Shown: positions 29,108-41,640 of the stretch, in pieces | How positions within the stretch are numbered: position 1 is the first letter of the stretch | How the letters are laid out: every line of letters starts with the position of its first letter | Origin: Bremia lactucae | Lineage: Eukaryota; Oomycota; Peronosporomycetes; Peronosporales; Peronosporaceae | DNA length: 50,501 bases | Direction: 5' to 3' | NCBI RefSeq assembly: GCF_004359215.1 | Contig: NC_090610.1 | Location: 6,180,700 to 6,231,200 of the forward strand | Notes under the pieces: model-generated | What the model was told of the DNA's origin: nothing | What the model saw: the letters and a program-made list of their open reading frames with translations, nothing else | Database searches by the model: none | Position numbers and translations under genes: made by a program

Positions 29108-30274
29108 ATATCTATGCAAGATAACTTCAAAAGAGGTCTCAATTGTTTACTTATGATAGTCGCGAGTGCTTTGGATGACGACAAACGGAAGGTTATTATT
29201 CCCCCGGGGAACGGGAGATGGAAAATGGCAAGAATTACACGGACAGGATACTGTATACAACATGCACACGAGCAAGCTGAGGCGTGTGCTATCACTGTGC
29301 ACTGCAGCTCGTTGAGAGCTGGAGTGGTGTTCAACTTCACAGCTGTGAAGTGGTAAAAACTGAGCATTTAAAACAAGAAGTTCCCATTAGTGCACATAAA
29401 TGTTCACATCCATGATCACCACATTCTTGCTATTAGTTGTCTTGCGCGTATGCGATATTGTCCTGAACGCGTCCAGTTACGACAATTGATTTCAAAAAAT
29501 TTATGTTTGCGCTCGCACTTCTCAAACCTTATGGCGGATGATTGGAGGCAAACTCGCCGGCAGACAATAACTGTGGGTGGAAAAGCCAAGCCCCGCCCCC
29601 GCTCAGAATTGATTTCTGCCGGCAAAGTGGATTATAGCTTGTAGCCCAATGTAGCATATACCGCATTGAATATTGTAGTTTCTACATGTGGTTAAATTCC
29701 TATGGTTGAGTTTTGCTCATATGATGCGTTGTATTTATTCGTTGCAACAGTTAACCCGTTCCAGCTGGCTACCCGACTACGAAAAGATTGACTGTCGACC
29801 TAGCATATTTAACAGCCGTTGCTAAAGGCGGCTGTGAACCTTGAGCCTCTGCCCGAGACTAAGAACAAGGAAGTCTATAGGTTCTGAAATGTGCTTAAGA
29901 AAAATGAGACGGCAGCTCATGTACGATGTTGCGCTAATGATCGACGAATAGTGACATACCACGTCATGTGATGGTTATTTTAAGATATGATGGACTCGAC
30001 GCGGTCGACTTGACCCACATATGAAAGCTCTTTATCGGGTCTTCAATATCACCTTGACAAGACCATGCTGTTTGCCAGATTGAATTTAGCGCGATAATTA
30101 TAGTCTGTAAAGAAAATGATTATCTCAAAGTTCGATGCAAACGATGCAAGCGATAAGACCATCACTCTTTGTAAAGGGATCATTTGAGCCAATCCGATCA
30201 CTTTTACATGGCCCGATCCAAAAGATATTGGCTAAATGAAGTCACCGAGACATTACAAGCTGGTCGAAGGGGTC
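29108..30274. other. Unassigned DNA
   Basis: About 1.2 kb outside the B LTR. Small open frames on both strands (e.g. 29114-29356) have no motif and overlap each other. May be old host or decayed repeat DNA; I see no supported gene. Confidence 0.4.
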
Positions 30275-31255
30275 CCTTAAACGACAATCACTCTAATTGT
30301 TATTAGATAGAGTGGTCACTATAAGACCACTTAATTAAAAACGATGTTGGTTAGTCAGAACCATCACTTTTAATTTTATCGCTTGGTCAACAAGTCCACG
30401 CGGGATGCGAATAGTGCAACGCCTTCGGCTGCAGTTCATGCAGCCGCGGGCGACGCATTAAACTCTCGTGCGGCAGACGTTCCGTCTGCCGTAGTATCGT
30501 CTTCTCCCGCAACTCTAAATGTTGCGGGTGCACGTGGTGGGTCACCGCGTGAATGCGACCCCTCTTTGGTGGTCGACTACGAATGCGACGCTTTTGTCGG
30601 ACGAAATGGCTGACTCGGGGAGAACAGAACAGTCGCCTGATCGTCGTCAGGCGGCTGACTATGAGCCTTCGAATGAGGGGGATCAATCGGATGGACGTGC
30701 TAATAGCATTGCTATAGCATGTTTGGTTCCGATGATGAGGATAATTTCCCATTATCAGCACCGTCTCCCGTGCCGTTACCCGCATATATCCCTGTGCGTG
30801 GTGATGCCGATGCCGTAAGCCATCGTAATAAAAGTTCTTGTGGTTCCCCTGCTTCAGTGGGTACCACTCAGGGGGTCGTAGACATTAAAATGTCTCGTCT
30901 TGCCCCTGAAAAGAAGCCGTGGCTTTTGCCCGAACGGCTAGTCAATAACTTGTCTAGGGAGACTACTCCTCACAATAAATATCCCTTATTTATTGCGACA
31001 AAGCTACATGGCCTTGATCCCAGCGCGAAGAACTTTCGCGCTGAAAAAATCTTTTATCGCGATGCTTTTCTTAACAATCGATGGTATAGTGGCAACAACA
31101 AGCGAGATAAAGTCTCGCTGATGCAAGGCTGGAGCGCGTTCATTCGCAATGTCAAAGTCATTGGACACGAAGCAAGGGCTTTAAAAACTTAACGCGATTC
31201 GCAATACGTTTGAGAAACGAACTCCAAACGGTGCAAGATTTAAATTGCATCGGTT
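30275..31255 (-). mobile_element. Family A 3' fragment (inverted)
   Basis: Matches 42230-43369 in reverse: antisense ORF, then the tract before the 3' LTR (remnant of the polypurine tract as GTCGTTTAAGGGA on minus at about 30273-30285). The LTR itself is missing at the left end. Joins family B sequence at about 31256. Confidence 0.75.
30383..31192 (+). pseudogene. Antisense accessory ORF of family A
   Basis: Runs opposite to its element. Part 1 (30383-30613, no ATG, TTG at the equivalent place): NKSTRDANSATPSAAVHAAAGDALNSRAADVPSAVV-type Ala/Ser-rich start, then GGSPRECDPSLVVDYECDAF. A shifted middle piece has MADSGRTEQSPDRRQAADYEPSN. Part 2 (30719-31192): MFGSDDEDN, VSHRNKSSCGSPASVGTTQG, MSRLAPEKKPWLLPERLVN, KYPLFIATKLHGLDPSAKN, FYRDAFLNNRWYSGNNKRDK and a helical end (WSAFIRNVKVIG). 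This is the best preserved C-terminal half. Function unknown; no enzyme motif or membrane segment seen. Confidence 0.7.
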
Positions 31256-31267
31256 GTCTCATGAGGC

Positions 31268-31756
31268 AGGACTTGAAGGATCATCAGCTTGAGATCTGTG
31301 TCATGATGCACATAGATTCTCAAGGGATCACAAGGTGACAGCTGATGCCATAACAGGCCATCGCTATAGCTTAAGCGATTTAGCTTAGCTTTCAGGTGCG
31401 ACGGAAGGGAAATCTTTCGTCCACCGAAGTGATCCAACAGCGGGCGACAGTGGTCGTCCTAACTGTAGCTCTCTTTTATTTCAGAGGCCAATGAGCTCGT
31501 CACGTGGTATGCCTTCATGGCTGCCAACGTTGACGGCCGAAAATGTGCTTTTGCACTAGACACACTTTCCTGGTGTCTAACGAGAATTCTGATATGCGCG
31601 ATAAAGCGTCAGCCAAGACATTTGACTTACCCGGCTTATATTCAACTTTGAGATTAAATTCAGAGAAGAATGTGAGCCATCTTGCCATTCTAGGCGAGAG
31701 GTGCGGTGAGTTTATTGCGGTCCGCAGTGATGCGTGATCTGTATAAACCACAAATG
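31268..31756 (-). pseudogene. pol: RNase H-linker, family B (second copy)
   Basis: YTDHASLRTAINSPHLSPRMARWLTFFSEFNLKVEYKPGKSNVLADALSRISEF, then frame breaks. Nearly the same as 32420-32909 but more decayed. Stops at the gap inside the word for FVVYTDHA. Confidence 0.8.
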
Positions 31757-32215
31757 NNNNNNNNNNNNNNNNNNNNNNNNNNNNNNNNNNNNNNNNNNNN
31801 NNNNNNNNNNNNNNNNNNNNNNNNNNNNNNNNNNNNNNNNNNNNNNNNNNNNNNNNNNNNNNNNNNNNNNNNNNNNNNNNNNNNNNNNNNNNNNNNNNNN
31901 NNNNNNNNNNNNNNNNNNNNNNNNNNNNNNNNNNNNNNNNNNNNNNNNNNNNNNNNNNNNNNNNNNNNNNNNNNNNNNNNNNNNNNNNNNNNNNNNNNNN
32001 NNNNNNNNNNNNNNNNNNNNNNNNNNNNNNNNNNNNNNNNNNNNNNNNNNNNNNNNNNNNNNNNNNNNNNNNNNNNNNNNNNNNNNNNNNNNNNNNNNNN
32101 NNNNNNNNNNNNNNNNNNNNNNNNNNNNNNNNNNNNNNNNNNNNNNNNNNNNNNNNNNNNNNNNNNNNNNNNNNNNNNNNNNNNNNNNNNNNNNNNNNNN
32201 NNNNNNNNNNNNNNN
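31757..32215. other. Assembly gap (459 N)
   Basis: Lies between two direct copies of the same pol segment, a usual cause of an unresolved repeat. Confidence 0.95.
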
Positions 32216-33010
32216 CTTACTGACTTCCAACAGTTGGTTGGAATCGGTAGCGGCTTCAGTGGCGCACTGCTGGACGGTGCAGGCTTAATGCGCTGACACT
32301 GTTCGCAAGAGCGAATATAGTTGGCCACCCATCTATATAGGTGTGGCCACCAAAATTCCTCTGACACTCGTAAGAATGTCTTTTCACGGCCCAGATGCCC
32401 ACTAGATGGTGCATCATGGAGCTCGTGAAGGATCATCAACTTGAGATCTGTGTCATGAGGCACATAGATTCTCAAGGGATCACAAGGTGACAGCTGATGC
32501 CATAACAGGCCATCGCTGTAGCTAAAGCGATTGAGCTTAGCTTTCAGGTGCGACGGAAGGGAAACCTTTCGTCCACCGAAGTGATCCAACAGCAGGCGAC
32601 AGTGGTCGTCCTGACTGTAGCTCTCTTTTATCTCAGAGGCCAATGAGCTCGTCACGTGGTATGCCTTCATGGCTGCCAACGTCGACGGCTGAAATTGTGC
32701 TTTCGCACTAGACACACTTTCCTGGTGTCTAACCTCGAAGTCTGGTCTGCGCGATAAAGCGTCAGCCAAGACATTCGACTTACCCGGCTTATATTCAACT
32801 TTGATATTAAATTCAGAGAAGAATGTGAGCCATCTTGCTACTCTAGGCGATATGTGCGGTAAATTTATTGCGGTCCGCAGTGATGCGTGATCCGTGTAAA
32901 CCACAAATGGCTCGCTGCCCAGTAGGTGCACACGAAACTTGACAAGAGCATACTTTATTAAAAGTAGCTCTTTGTCATGCACGGGGTAATTCAGTTCCGC
33001 GGCTTTTAAA
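32216..33010 (-). pseudogene. pol: RNase H and integrase zinc-binding domain, family B
   Basis: Open from 32982 to the gap on minus: DKELLLIKYALVKFRVHLLGSEPFVVYTDHASLRTA (motif spans given in parts), VEYKPGKSNVLADALSRRPDFEV, LHDAPSSGHLGREKTFLRVSEEFWWPHLY and CEQCQRIKPAPSSSAPLKPLPIPTNCW. The HHCC residues are present. About 255 residues without a stop make this the longest clean family B pol piece. Confidence 0.85.
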
Positions 33011-33892
33011 AGCTGGGACTGATAAGAGATGACACGGTCAACGCCGTCGTCATCCTTCTACATGAGCGCGCTGCCGATTGCAAAATTACTTGCATCGCAG
33101 ACGACGCTAAAGGGCTTAGCCGCGTCTGGCATTGCCAAGACCGATGCCTCTTGAAGAGATTTTTTTTGCTTCACTGATGTGAACGCATCATCTTGTTCTT
33201 TAACCGAACCCATTCTGTGTCCTTTTTAAGGAGATCAGATAATGGTTCAGTTTGCTTAGCATAATTCTTGCTATACTTATGCAAGTACTTAGCGAGCCCT
33301 AGGAATTAGCGCAAATTCTTCACATGCCGTGGGATTGGACATTCCTTTACTGATCTTACCTTGTCTGGGTCTGCTCGGACACCATGTGTACCTACGATGC
33401 AACCCAGCACAGGTATCCCAGGGACCCCTATGACGCACTTTTGCAAGCTGACGTACAATTGGGCGTCCTTCAAAGTCTGCAAGACAGCGTCTAAATGACG
33501 CTTGTGCGACTCTATCGCGCTCAGCCCGTCCTCCGCCCTACTATGCACGAATACATCGTTAAAGTAACAGGGCGCGTAGGCATAATGCTGGCGCATCACG
33601 TGAGCCACCACTCGGTTGATTGTCGCTGGTGCGTTTTTGTCAACCTTAGGGCAGCCTCAAGCCACTCCCAAAACATACCGCTTGGGGTGCTTACTGCCGT
33701 TTTGGCTCTCATGAGTACCTGATAGTAGCCATCCTTCAAATCCAACACGGAAAAGATAGTTGACTTGCCATGGAGTTCAACAAGACATCTTTTCGCGGGA
33801 TTGGCATTTGCGCCGGTATGGTCGCCGTGTTCAGCTTATTGTAAGCATTAACCACGCGCCATCCACCTGTGGCTTTACGCACACAAAAGTTC
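33011..33892 (-). pseudogene. pol: Reverse transcriptase, family B
   Basis: On minus: FCVRKATGGWRVVNAYNKLNTATIPAQMP at the far end, VAHVMRQHYAYAPCYFNDVFVHS (YFDD changed to YFND, an Asp lost from the active site), VLGCIVGTHGVRADPDKV. Several frame breaks. Confidence 0.8.
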
Positions 33893-34140
33893 TCAGCTGG
33901 TTGTTGACGTTGAGGGTCTCGTCCGTCAGTATGACGAGACCCATCCGATGGATTAGAAGGTCCATCGGAAAACACGCGCCCCTGGCGCATGTGAATCGAT
34001 TGCAAAACGTCAATCGCATCGCGCATCTCGATGAAGATGCGAGCCCTTCCCCAGGACGAAGAAAGGGAAAAGATATCCCATTTTACTCGCTTTGTGTTGT
34101 CGACACATCACGGACAGGGTTCACCCCACGTTTGGCATGG
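33893..34140 (+). pseudogene. Chromodomain tail and 3' sequence, family A (small fragment)
   Basis: QLVVDVEGLVRQYDETHP and downstream sequence match 2187-2410. A ~250 bp scrap between family B RT (-) and family A RNase H (+). Confidence 0.7.
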
Positions 34141-36205
34141 AACTGAACGCAATTACCCAGTGCATGACAAGGAACTCCTTGCCATGAAATATGCACTGGC
34201 TACATTTAGGGTCTATCTCCTTGGAGATAGACCGTTCATCGTATATTCGGACCATGCGTCATTACGCACGGCCGTTGTTAGCCCACATCTCTCGCAAAAA
34301 ATGGCGAGGTGGCCATCCTTCTTCGCGAAGTATAATTTCTCCGTGGAATATAAACCAGGACGACTTAATGTCGTCGCTGATGCGTTATCACGCCGACCCG
34401 ATTTCGAGCCGGCTGCGCACTCCAACCGTGAAAACAATTCCACTGTTGCAACACTCATTACAAGTATTCTGTCATTAACTTTGTTTGATGACATAAAGAA
34501 AGCCTACACAGAAAAAAGACCTTTTGCGTTTACAGAATTATCTGATGAATCTATCCCAAAAATCATTAAAAGGATTGTAAAAATTGTACGATCCTCAACA
34601 GATCGATACACAACACGCAATGGTACTGTACTACACAGCCGTTGCCAGCGACACTCCACATGTCGTCGTCCCAACTCCCAATGATTTGCGCTTGCGCATC
34701 ATGTATCAGTGTCACGATGCTCCAACAAGTGGACATCGTGGACGTGAGAAGACTTACCCCACAGTAAGTCGCGACTTTTACTGGTCCCGCCAGTATCAGT
34801 TCGTGCGCAAGTACATTCGTGCTTGCGAGGGATGTCAACGGGTGAAGCCTAGCCCTTCATCCCGTGCATCTCTTCAACCTCTACCATTCCGGCAGAGTGT
34901 TGGCAGTCCATATCTATGGACTTCGTCTTCGGATTTCCCGAAGACGATCACAAAATCAATTGAATCCTTGTTTTTGTAGACGGATTCAGCAAGATGGTAC
35001 ATTTTGCTGTAATACCAGAGTTGATCACGGCTCCGGGCTGTGCACGTGTCCTTATCGACACGGTATTCAACCTTCATGGTTAACCCCGCGAACTTGTCTC
35101 CGATGGAGATTTACGGTTCACGGCGGAGTTTTGGCAATCCATGTTCCGATCTCTCGGAACACTGCTGACTATGTCAGCTTCTGATCATCCAGAGACTGAT
35201 AGTCGGCCGAAACGCGTAGATCGCGTTATCGAAGAGATACTTCGAGGTTATGTCCAATCGTATCCGAACTGGAGCGAGTTTTCACCGATGGTGAATTCGC
35301 CATCAATAATTCGCTGCAGCGTCTACAACGCATACCCACCCAATTAGAAGGATCCTTTACGTTAAGGGGGGGAAGTGGACTCGCACGCGTAAAGCTTTTT
35401 CTGGCTCATGCTCATCACGCGTCGAAGTTATTAACGACGCGAATGACGTCGATGTCGAAGCAATCGACATCGAAGATGAGAAAGATATCATGGCAGCGCG
35501 CACGAAGTGCACTAAAAAGACAAAACAAATGAGTCAGCAGAGGAATATCTGCTGGCTCGGAATCAGTAGTCCGTGTCGTACAGAATTAGTGGACCGTCAG
35601 AAACGGAACGCAGACAAACATGGAAGAGCAAATGTTCGTTCATTCAAAATAGAAGACCTAATACTACTCTCTACGGTAAACTTATCTAAGCGCGTAGTCG
35701 CTAATGTGGATAGCAGTAAACTACTTCTCAAGTTCATTGGGCCATTCCGTGATTTGCATCGCAGAAGCAAAGCTTACACAATATAACTGTCACGTAGGAT
35801 GTTAACGCATCGTATGTCTTACGTTGGTCGGCTCCGCCCGTACCATCAGTACGCGGTTTCTTCCGAAGACGAATCTGACCACCCTTTTTAAGAATCCCTA
35901 AAAGATTCTTGTGTTCACGAACCAGATTCTCATGCTGAATCTGGAGATTCTTATGTTGGGTCCGAAGTTCCTCGAAATCGCGATGAGCTGACGATAGCTC
36001 GTCAAGGAGAGCGTGAAACTTCCGTTCGTACTCCAACATTGAGTACGCACTTTTCGAACGGTCTTCCAACCGTTCGACATAGTGAGCCTCACCGTCTGCT
36101 CCAACGAGTGGCGCTTGCCGCGCTCGTGATCAAGTCCCTCCTCCAATACATGGAGGAAGTGATCGAGTTTGTCAATCTTCGACTCTTGATCCGATACATC
36201 ACGAG
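34141..36205 (+). pseudogene. pol: RNase H, integrase and C-terminal region, family A
   Basis: NYPVHDKELLAMKYALATFRVYLLGDRPFIVYSDHASLRTAV (in parts), VEYKPGRLNVVADALSRRPDFEP; after frame breaks CHDAPTSGHRGREKTYPTVS, CEGCQRVKPSPSS, core pieces around 34905-35347, then SSKLLLKFIGPFRD and THRMSYVGRLRPYH. At least six disruptions. Ends at about 36205 at the join with family B. Confidence 0.8.
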
Positions 36206-37455
36206 CTCCATGATGCGCCATCTAGTGAGCATCTGGGCCGTGAAAAGACACTCTTACGAATGTCAGAGGAATTTTGGTGGCCACACCTATATCAATAGGT
36301 GGCCAACTATATTCGCTCTTGCGAACAGTGTTAGCGCATTAAGCCTGCACCGTCCAGCAGTGCGCCACTGAAGCCGCTTCCGATTCTAACCAACTGTTGA
36401 AAATCAGTAAGTCTGGACTTCAGGTTTAGCATGCCGCCCGATCATAAGGGTCGGACAGGGCTAGTCGTCTTAGTAGACAGACTGGGAAGAAGGGTGCATT
36501 TAACACCATGTAAGACATCGATCACAGGCAAGGAGGCAGCTCTCTTGTTCCCGGATCATGTTTACAGACTACACGTGATGCCCGAGTCCATAGTATCGGA
36601 CCGGGATCCAAGTTTTACATCTGGTGTTTGGCGACATGTGTTCGAGCTGCTAGGTAGCAAGCTCCACATGTCGACCGCAGATCATCCCCAGACCGATGGC
36701 CAAACAGAACGTGCCAATCGGGTCGTGGCGGATGTCTTACGCACTACAGCAACTCCCAAAGAGTGGAGCAAGCAATTGCCCTTTGTGGAGTTCGCTATAA
36801 ATAACAGTGTCCACGCCGGTACGGGTGAGACACCGTTTTATATTAACGGACTGCGCCATCCTCGGACGCCAGTCCCGTTTGTGCGCAGCCCGAGTCTTAG
36901 TGGGGGAGGGCCCCTCACTATGTTCGGTGCGAAAGAGGGACATAGTTTGACAATATGACGATGACCCGCGAGGGAATCATCTCAACGACAGAAACTTGCC
37001 CTAGTGACCCTGCCAATTTAGCAGTGGTCAAACAAATTTCGCCTTACGACCGACCTCTCGGTGGTATCATAGGCGAGTTTGATGCTAAAAACCTGGGAGA
37101 GGCTCAACGCTTTGTGGATGAGCGATTAGCCATCACACGTAAAGTCCGTGACGCAATGGCAAGCGCACAGAGCAAGCCAAAATAATATGAAGACCGAAAT
37201 GGTCGCAAAAGTAATGAACACTTTAGAGTGGGTGAGAAAGTACGTTTAAGTACTGCTACCCTACCTAAAAATGCAATTTCTGTACTACGAAGTTGTTGCC
37301 GCGTTTCATTGGGCCCTTTACGGTGGTAGAAGAGGTTGGAAACCTAAATTATAGGCTAACCCTTCCCCCGTCAATGAAGACGCACCCCGTTTTTTACGTG
37401 AGTCGTCTGAAACGGTATGTAGACCCAAATGAGGTCATACCCTTTCGCGCCGGCC
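36206..37455 (+). pseudogene. pol: Integrase, family B
   Basis: Zinc-binding end (36206-36390), then TGA 36398-36400 where 32216-33010 has the Trp of NCWKSV. The core is open to 36958: SLDFRFSMPPDHKGRTG (first Asp), VMPESIVSDRDPSFTSGVW (second Asp), HPQTDGQTERANRVVADVL (Glu), EFAINNSVHAGTGETPFYINGLRHPR. A linker (36955-37185) and C-terminal LPRFIGPFTVVEEVGNLNYRL, THPVFYVSRLKRY end at 37455. All three catalytic acids present. No chromodomain follows, because the sequence switches to family A. Confidence 0.85.
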
Positions 37456-37945
37456 TGATTTTGAGCCGGCTGCGCAAATCAACAGTGAGCATAAGGCCAC
37501 TGTTGCAACAATAAGTGTTCTGTCGTCAACATTACTCGACGACGCTAGAAAAATGATAAAGGAGATAAGGCTCCTAAAGGGTTGATGAATACCTAAGAAG
37601 TTTATCCCAACAATCCTAAAAAGGAATAGTTCGAAATTGTATAGATCCTCAACAGATCGATACACAACACGTAATGGGTTACCGTATTAAACAGCCATTG
37701 CCGGCGACACGCATCGTGTCGTCATCCCCACCCATTATGATTTGCGTTTACAAGTGGTCATCGTGGACGTGAGAAGACCTATCTAACGATAAGTCGCGAC
37801 TTGTACTGGCCACGCCAGTATGAGTTCGTCTGCAAGTACATAAGTGCTTTCGATGTTTGTCAAATGTTTGCTCTTCCATTTTTGTCCGAGTTCCGTTTCT
37901 GTCGGTCCACTGCATCAGCGATGGAATCCTGTACGAAACGGACCA
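37456..37945 (+). pseudogene. pol: Scrambled family A RNase H-integrase fragments
   Basis: 37456-37861 (+): linker and zinc-binding region, badly decayed, joined to B in the shared word GAGCCGGCTGCGC. 37862-37945 is the reverse complement of integrase sequence (minus: RFVQDSIADAVDRQKRN-like). The next ~140 bp (37946-38084) I cannot place. Confidence 0.65.
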
Positions 37946-38084
37946 CTGCTTCTCTTATGCTTCCTTAGGGGCATCACCTGCAACATTAAAACAGCATGGA
38001 CATGAGTCCCTCACGAGAGGCAAGGAATCCCTACCTCTCTAGACAAACGGTGCAACTTATAGCGAGCACTGACTACGGTCCGTT

Positions 38085-38979
38085 TCACGAACCGTTCACG
38101 AAATGAAATAAGGTTGCAAGCCAGACCTTACGGCCTATGTTTTGTAATTTCTGTTTAAAGGCTGTCCAAGCTTGAAACAAGGGTTTGACATCCTTTAGCC
38201 GTTTGGAAGAGTACCACCGATGCCGGAAAAAGGCATCGATAAAGAATTCTATCTCATCCTCACCAGGCTTTTGAAGCCTGGATGAGACGAACAGCGGAAT
38301 GTGATATCGATCGTTGTCATACCAGACCAACGAATAAGGTTATCCTTAGAGGGCAACCAAGGCCTCTTTTCAGTAGCGAACCGAAACGTGTTGCGGTCCC
38401 TCTTCTGTTGGCTAATGTTAACGTTAACGTCAACTTGGCTCTTGGAGTGATCCCTAGAATCACTCTTTTCATGGTGATGCAAACTAGCACCACAAGCAGC
38501 ATACTTTCCTTCACGATCACTCCGTTGCTGGTGACGCATTCTAACGGCACCAGTGGTCATCGCCCATGGAGTTATCTGGTGATGACTCCCCACCAAAAAG
38601 GTCCAACGAGTCGAGCAAACTCTCCACAACCTCACTGGTTGTCACGCTACAACCCGAGAGTTTAACGGACTCGGCCCCGGATAATCCGGCGGTCTTTTCA
38701 GTAGCCACTGAGTCGGGCGATGCCGGCTTGGTCCAGTCACCTACAACTGGTGTAGCAGGTGACTTGTCACCGTCACGTGCAATGTCATTAACAGATGAAT
38801 GTCAAGTCACCTACAATGGTAGTAGGAGGTGACGTATTCTTCGCAGTAGAAGCATTAGCGTCTACTAAATCATTTGTATTATCAACAGCTGCACTGATCC
38901 GCGCAGCAGCCAGCTTTCTGGCCTCACGGCCAACGCGCACAGACTTGTTCGTCGTCATGTTGATTTTAATCAAAATCAT
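38085..38979 (-). pseudogene. Diverged antisense accessory ORF (family A relative)
   Basis: Minus strand. Start ATG 38979 or 38958: MTTNKSVRVGREARKLAAARISAAV, parallel to NKSTRDANSATPSA in the other copies. A frame-broken middle, then EKRPWLPSKDNLIR, NDRYHIPLFVSSRL, FFIDAFFRHRWYSSKRLKDVKPLFQAWTAFKQKL, IGRKV. The spacing of KPWL/RPWL, PLF, F..DAF..RWYS...K, AW.AF and IG is kept although most residues differ, so the protein has been under selection in more than one lineage. Two repeated hairpin units at 38736-38763 and 38806-38833. Confidence 0.65.
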
Positions 38980-39070
38980 TAATGAAATTAATTCGATATT
39001 TCGATTAAAAACAATAACGCATTATTACAGGAAAATACATATATGTAATTTCTGTCACCCTATATCAGTC

Positions 39071-39760
39071 ACTAAAGTTACTGTCGCGTGAACGGGTCAT
39101 CCCGTACCCAGCAGTGAGCACTCCAGTGGGATGCTCTGGGAATGGCTAGTAATGTCACAAGGGCTTCGTAACACCCATGCAACATTCAACAGATGCGCAA
39201 CAAATCTGTTGAGACCGTTTCGAGAATTCGCACCGAATTATTCCGACGATGTATTCGTCCATAGCCGGAAATGGACGGAAAGACGGACGTGGGAGCTCAT
39301 AAAACTCACGTTCTTCAGGTTCTTACACTTATGCGAAAGCATAAGTTGTACGCAGATCTGAAGAAGTGTAATTTGCTGCAAGCGACATACCACTTCTTGA
39401 GTGCTTCGTCGGTAAACACGGCGTGCGCCCTGATCCCGAAAAGATCAAGGCAATTACCGACTGGCAAGTCCCAGTCGATGTCAAGGGATAAGAAAGTACC
39501 TTGAGCTACCGACGTACATGCACAAGTACTCTCGCAATTATGCAGAGATGACAGTTCAACGCTCTCGTCTCATAAAAAATACGAGAAATGGTTGTGGAAC
39601 GCTGATTACCAGCGTTCCTTCGACGGCATCAAGCAAAGCTTGATGCAAAAAATACCCCATCTTGGCAATTGTAGATCAAGACAGACCATTCCATGTGGTC
39701 TGTGACGCCAGCAATTTCGCAATAGGCTGTTCGTTAATGCAATACAATACGGACGACACG
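39071..39760 (+). pseudogene. pol: Reverse transcriptase C-terminal half, family A
   Basis: MLWEWLVMSQGLRNTHATFNRCATNLLRPFREFAPNYSDDVFVHS (in parts; active site YxDD reads YSDD), thumb pieces, then VVCDASNFAIGCSLMQ begins RNase H. Confidence 0.8.
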
Positions 39761-40240
39761 AAGGGCGTCGTCTGTTACCAACCGCGTCAGCTGCAACCAG
39801 CTGAACGCAATTACCCAGTAAATGACAAGGAACTCCTTGACATGAAATATGCACTGGCTATATATAGCGTCTATCTCTTTGGAGATAGACCGTTCATCGT
39901 ATATACGGACCATGCGTCATTACGCACGGCCGTAAGTAGCCCACATCTCTCGCAAAAAATGGCGAGGTGGCTATCCTTCTTCACGGAGTATAATTTCTCC
40001 GTGGAATATAAACCAGGACGACTTAATGTCGTCGCTGATGCGTTATCACGCCGACCCGATTTCGAGCCGGCTGCGCACTCCAACCGTGAAAACAATTTCA
40101 CTATTGCAACACTCGTTACAAGTGTTCTGTCATCAACTTTGTTTTATGACATAAAGAAAGCCTACACAGAAGATAAAGACCTTCTGCGTTTAATGGATCA
40201 TCTGATGAATCTATCCCAAAAATCATTAAAGTGATGTTAA
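39761..40240 (+). pseudogene. pol: RNase H and linker, family A
   Basis: NYPVNDKELLDMKYALAIYSVYLFGDRPFIVYTDHASLRTAV and VEYKPGRLNVVADALSRRPDFEP (in parts), open 39662-40234. The hairpin at 40086-40101 covaries with 186-211. Confidence 0.85.
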
Positions 40241-41640
40241 AATGGTACGATTCTCAATAGGTCGATACACAATACGTAATGGCTACTGTACTACACAGCC
40301 GTTCCGGCGACTCTGCACGTGTCGTCGACCCAACCCATAATGATTTGCGCTTGCACATCACGTATGAGTGTCACGATGCACCAACAAGTGGGCATCGTGG
40401 ACGTGAGAACCTTATATTACTGTAAGTCGCGACTTTTACTGCCCCCGCCAGTATCAGTTCGTTCGCAAGTGCATTCGTGCTTGCGAGGTGTGTGAACGGG
40501 TGAAGCCTAGCCCTTCATCCCGTGCACCTCTACAACCCCTACCACTTCCGGCAGAATGTTGGCAGTCCATATCTATGGATTTCGTCTTCGGATATCCCGA
40601 AGACGATGACAGAACCAAACAATGGAATCCTTGTTTTTGTAGACAGATTCAGCAAGATGGTACATCTTGCTATAATACCAGAGTTGATCACGGCTCCGAA
40701 CTGTGCCCGTGTCTTATCGAAACGGTATTCAAACTCCACGGTTAACCCCGTGAACTAGTCTGCGATAGTGATTCACGGTTCACGGCGGAGTTTTGACATT
40801 CCGTGTTCTTATCTCTCGGAACAAGGCTGACTATGTCAACTTCTGATAATCCGGAGACAGAAGGTCAGACGGAACGCGTCGATCGCGTCCTATAAGAGAT
40901 ACTCCGACTTTCCGTCCAATCTTATCCGGATTGAAGCGAAATTTTACCGATGGCGAGTTCTTCGTGAATGGCTTACGTTAGCCACGCATACCCACCCAAT
41001 TTGAGGGATCCTCTAGTTTAAGGGGAGGGAGTGGATTCGCACAAGTAAAACAATCTATGGATCATGCTCATCGCGCGTCGAATTTACCGACGACGCGAAT
41101 GATGTCGATGTCGAAGCAATCGACTTTGAAAGAGAGAAACGCAGCAACAGTAATGACACTATTGTTCGCAGAAATAAACAGTACCAGCAAGGAATTCCTC
41201 GCTGAAGAACAGAAAGATCTCATGGCAGTGCGCACAAAGCGCACTTAAAAATACAAAGCAAATGAGTCAGCAGAGGAATATCTGTTGGCTCGAGAATCAG
41301 TAGTCCGTTTCGTACACAATTCCATTGCTAACGCAGTGATCCGTCAGAAACGGAACGCAGCCAAACATGGAAGAGCAAATGTTCTTTCATTTAAAATTAA
41401 TGATCTAGTACTATTGTCTGCGGTAAACTTACCGAAGCATGTAGTCACCATTGTGGGTAGTACAAAACTACTACCCAAGTTCATTTGGCCATTCCGTGTT
41501 TGCATCGGAGAGGCAATGTGTACACAATAGATTTGTCACGTAAGATGCGAACGCATCCTACGTCCTACGTTCGTCGGCTCCGCCCGTACCATCTGTCCGC
41601 TGTTTCTTCCGCGGACGGATCTGACCACCTTTTCAGAATC
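40241..41640 (+). pseudogene. pol: Integrase, family A
   Basis: Zinc-binding CHDAPTSGHRGREN and CERVKPSPSS; core start SMDFVFGYPEDD; decayed core with the catalytic Glu region PETEGQTERVDRV near 40855-40890; C-terminal SFKINDLVLLSAVNLPKHVV, STKLLPKFIWPFRV, THPTSYVRRLRPYH. Serves to place the deletion in copy A1. Confidence 0.8.

Larger units (their letters stand above)
31256..33892 (-). mobile_element. Family B pol fragment (inverted), with internal duplication and gap
   Basis: RNase H to integrase zinc finger appears twice (31268-31756 and 32420-32909), flanking the N run; RT follows to 33892, where it meets a family A chromodomain tail. Confidence 0.8.
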
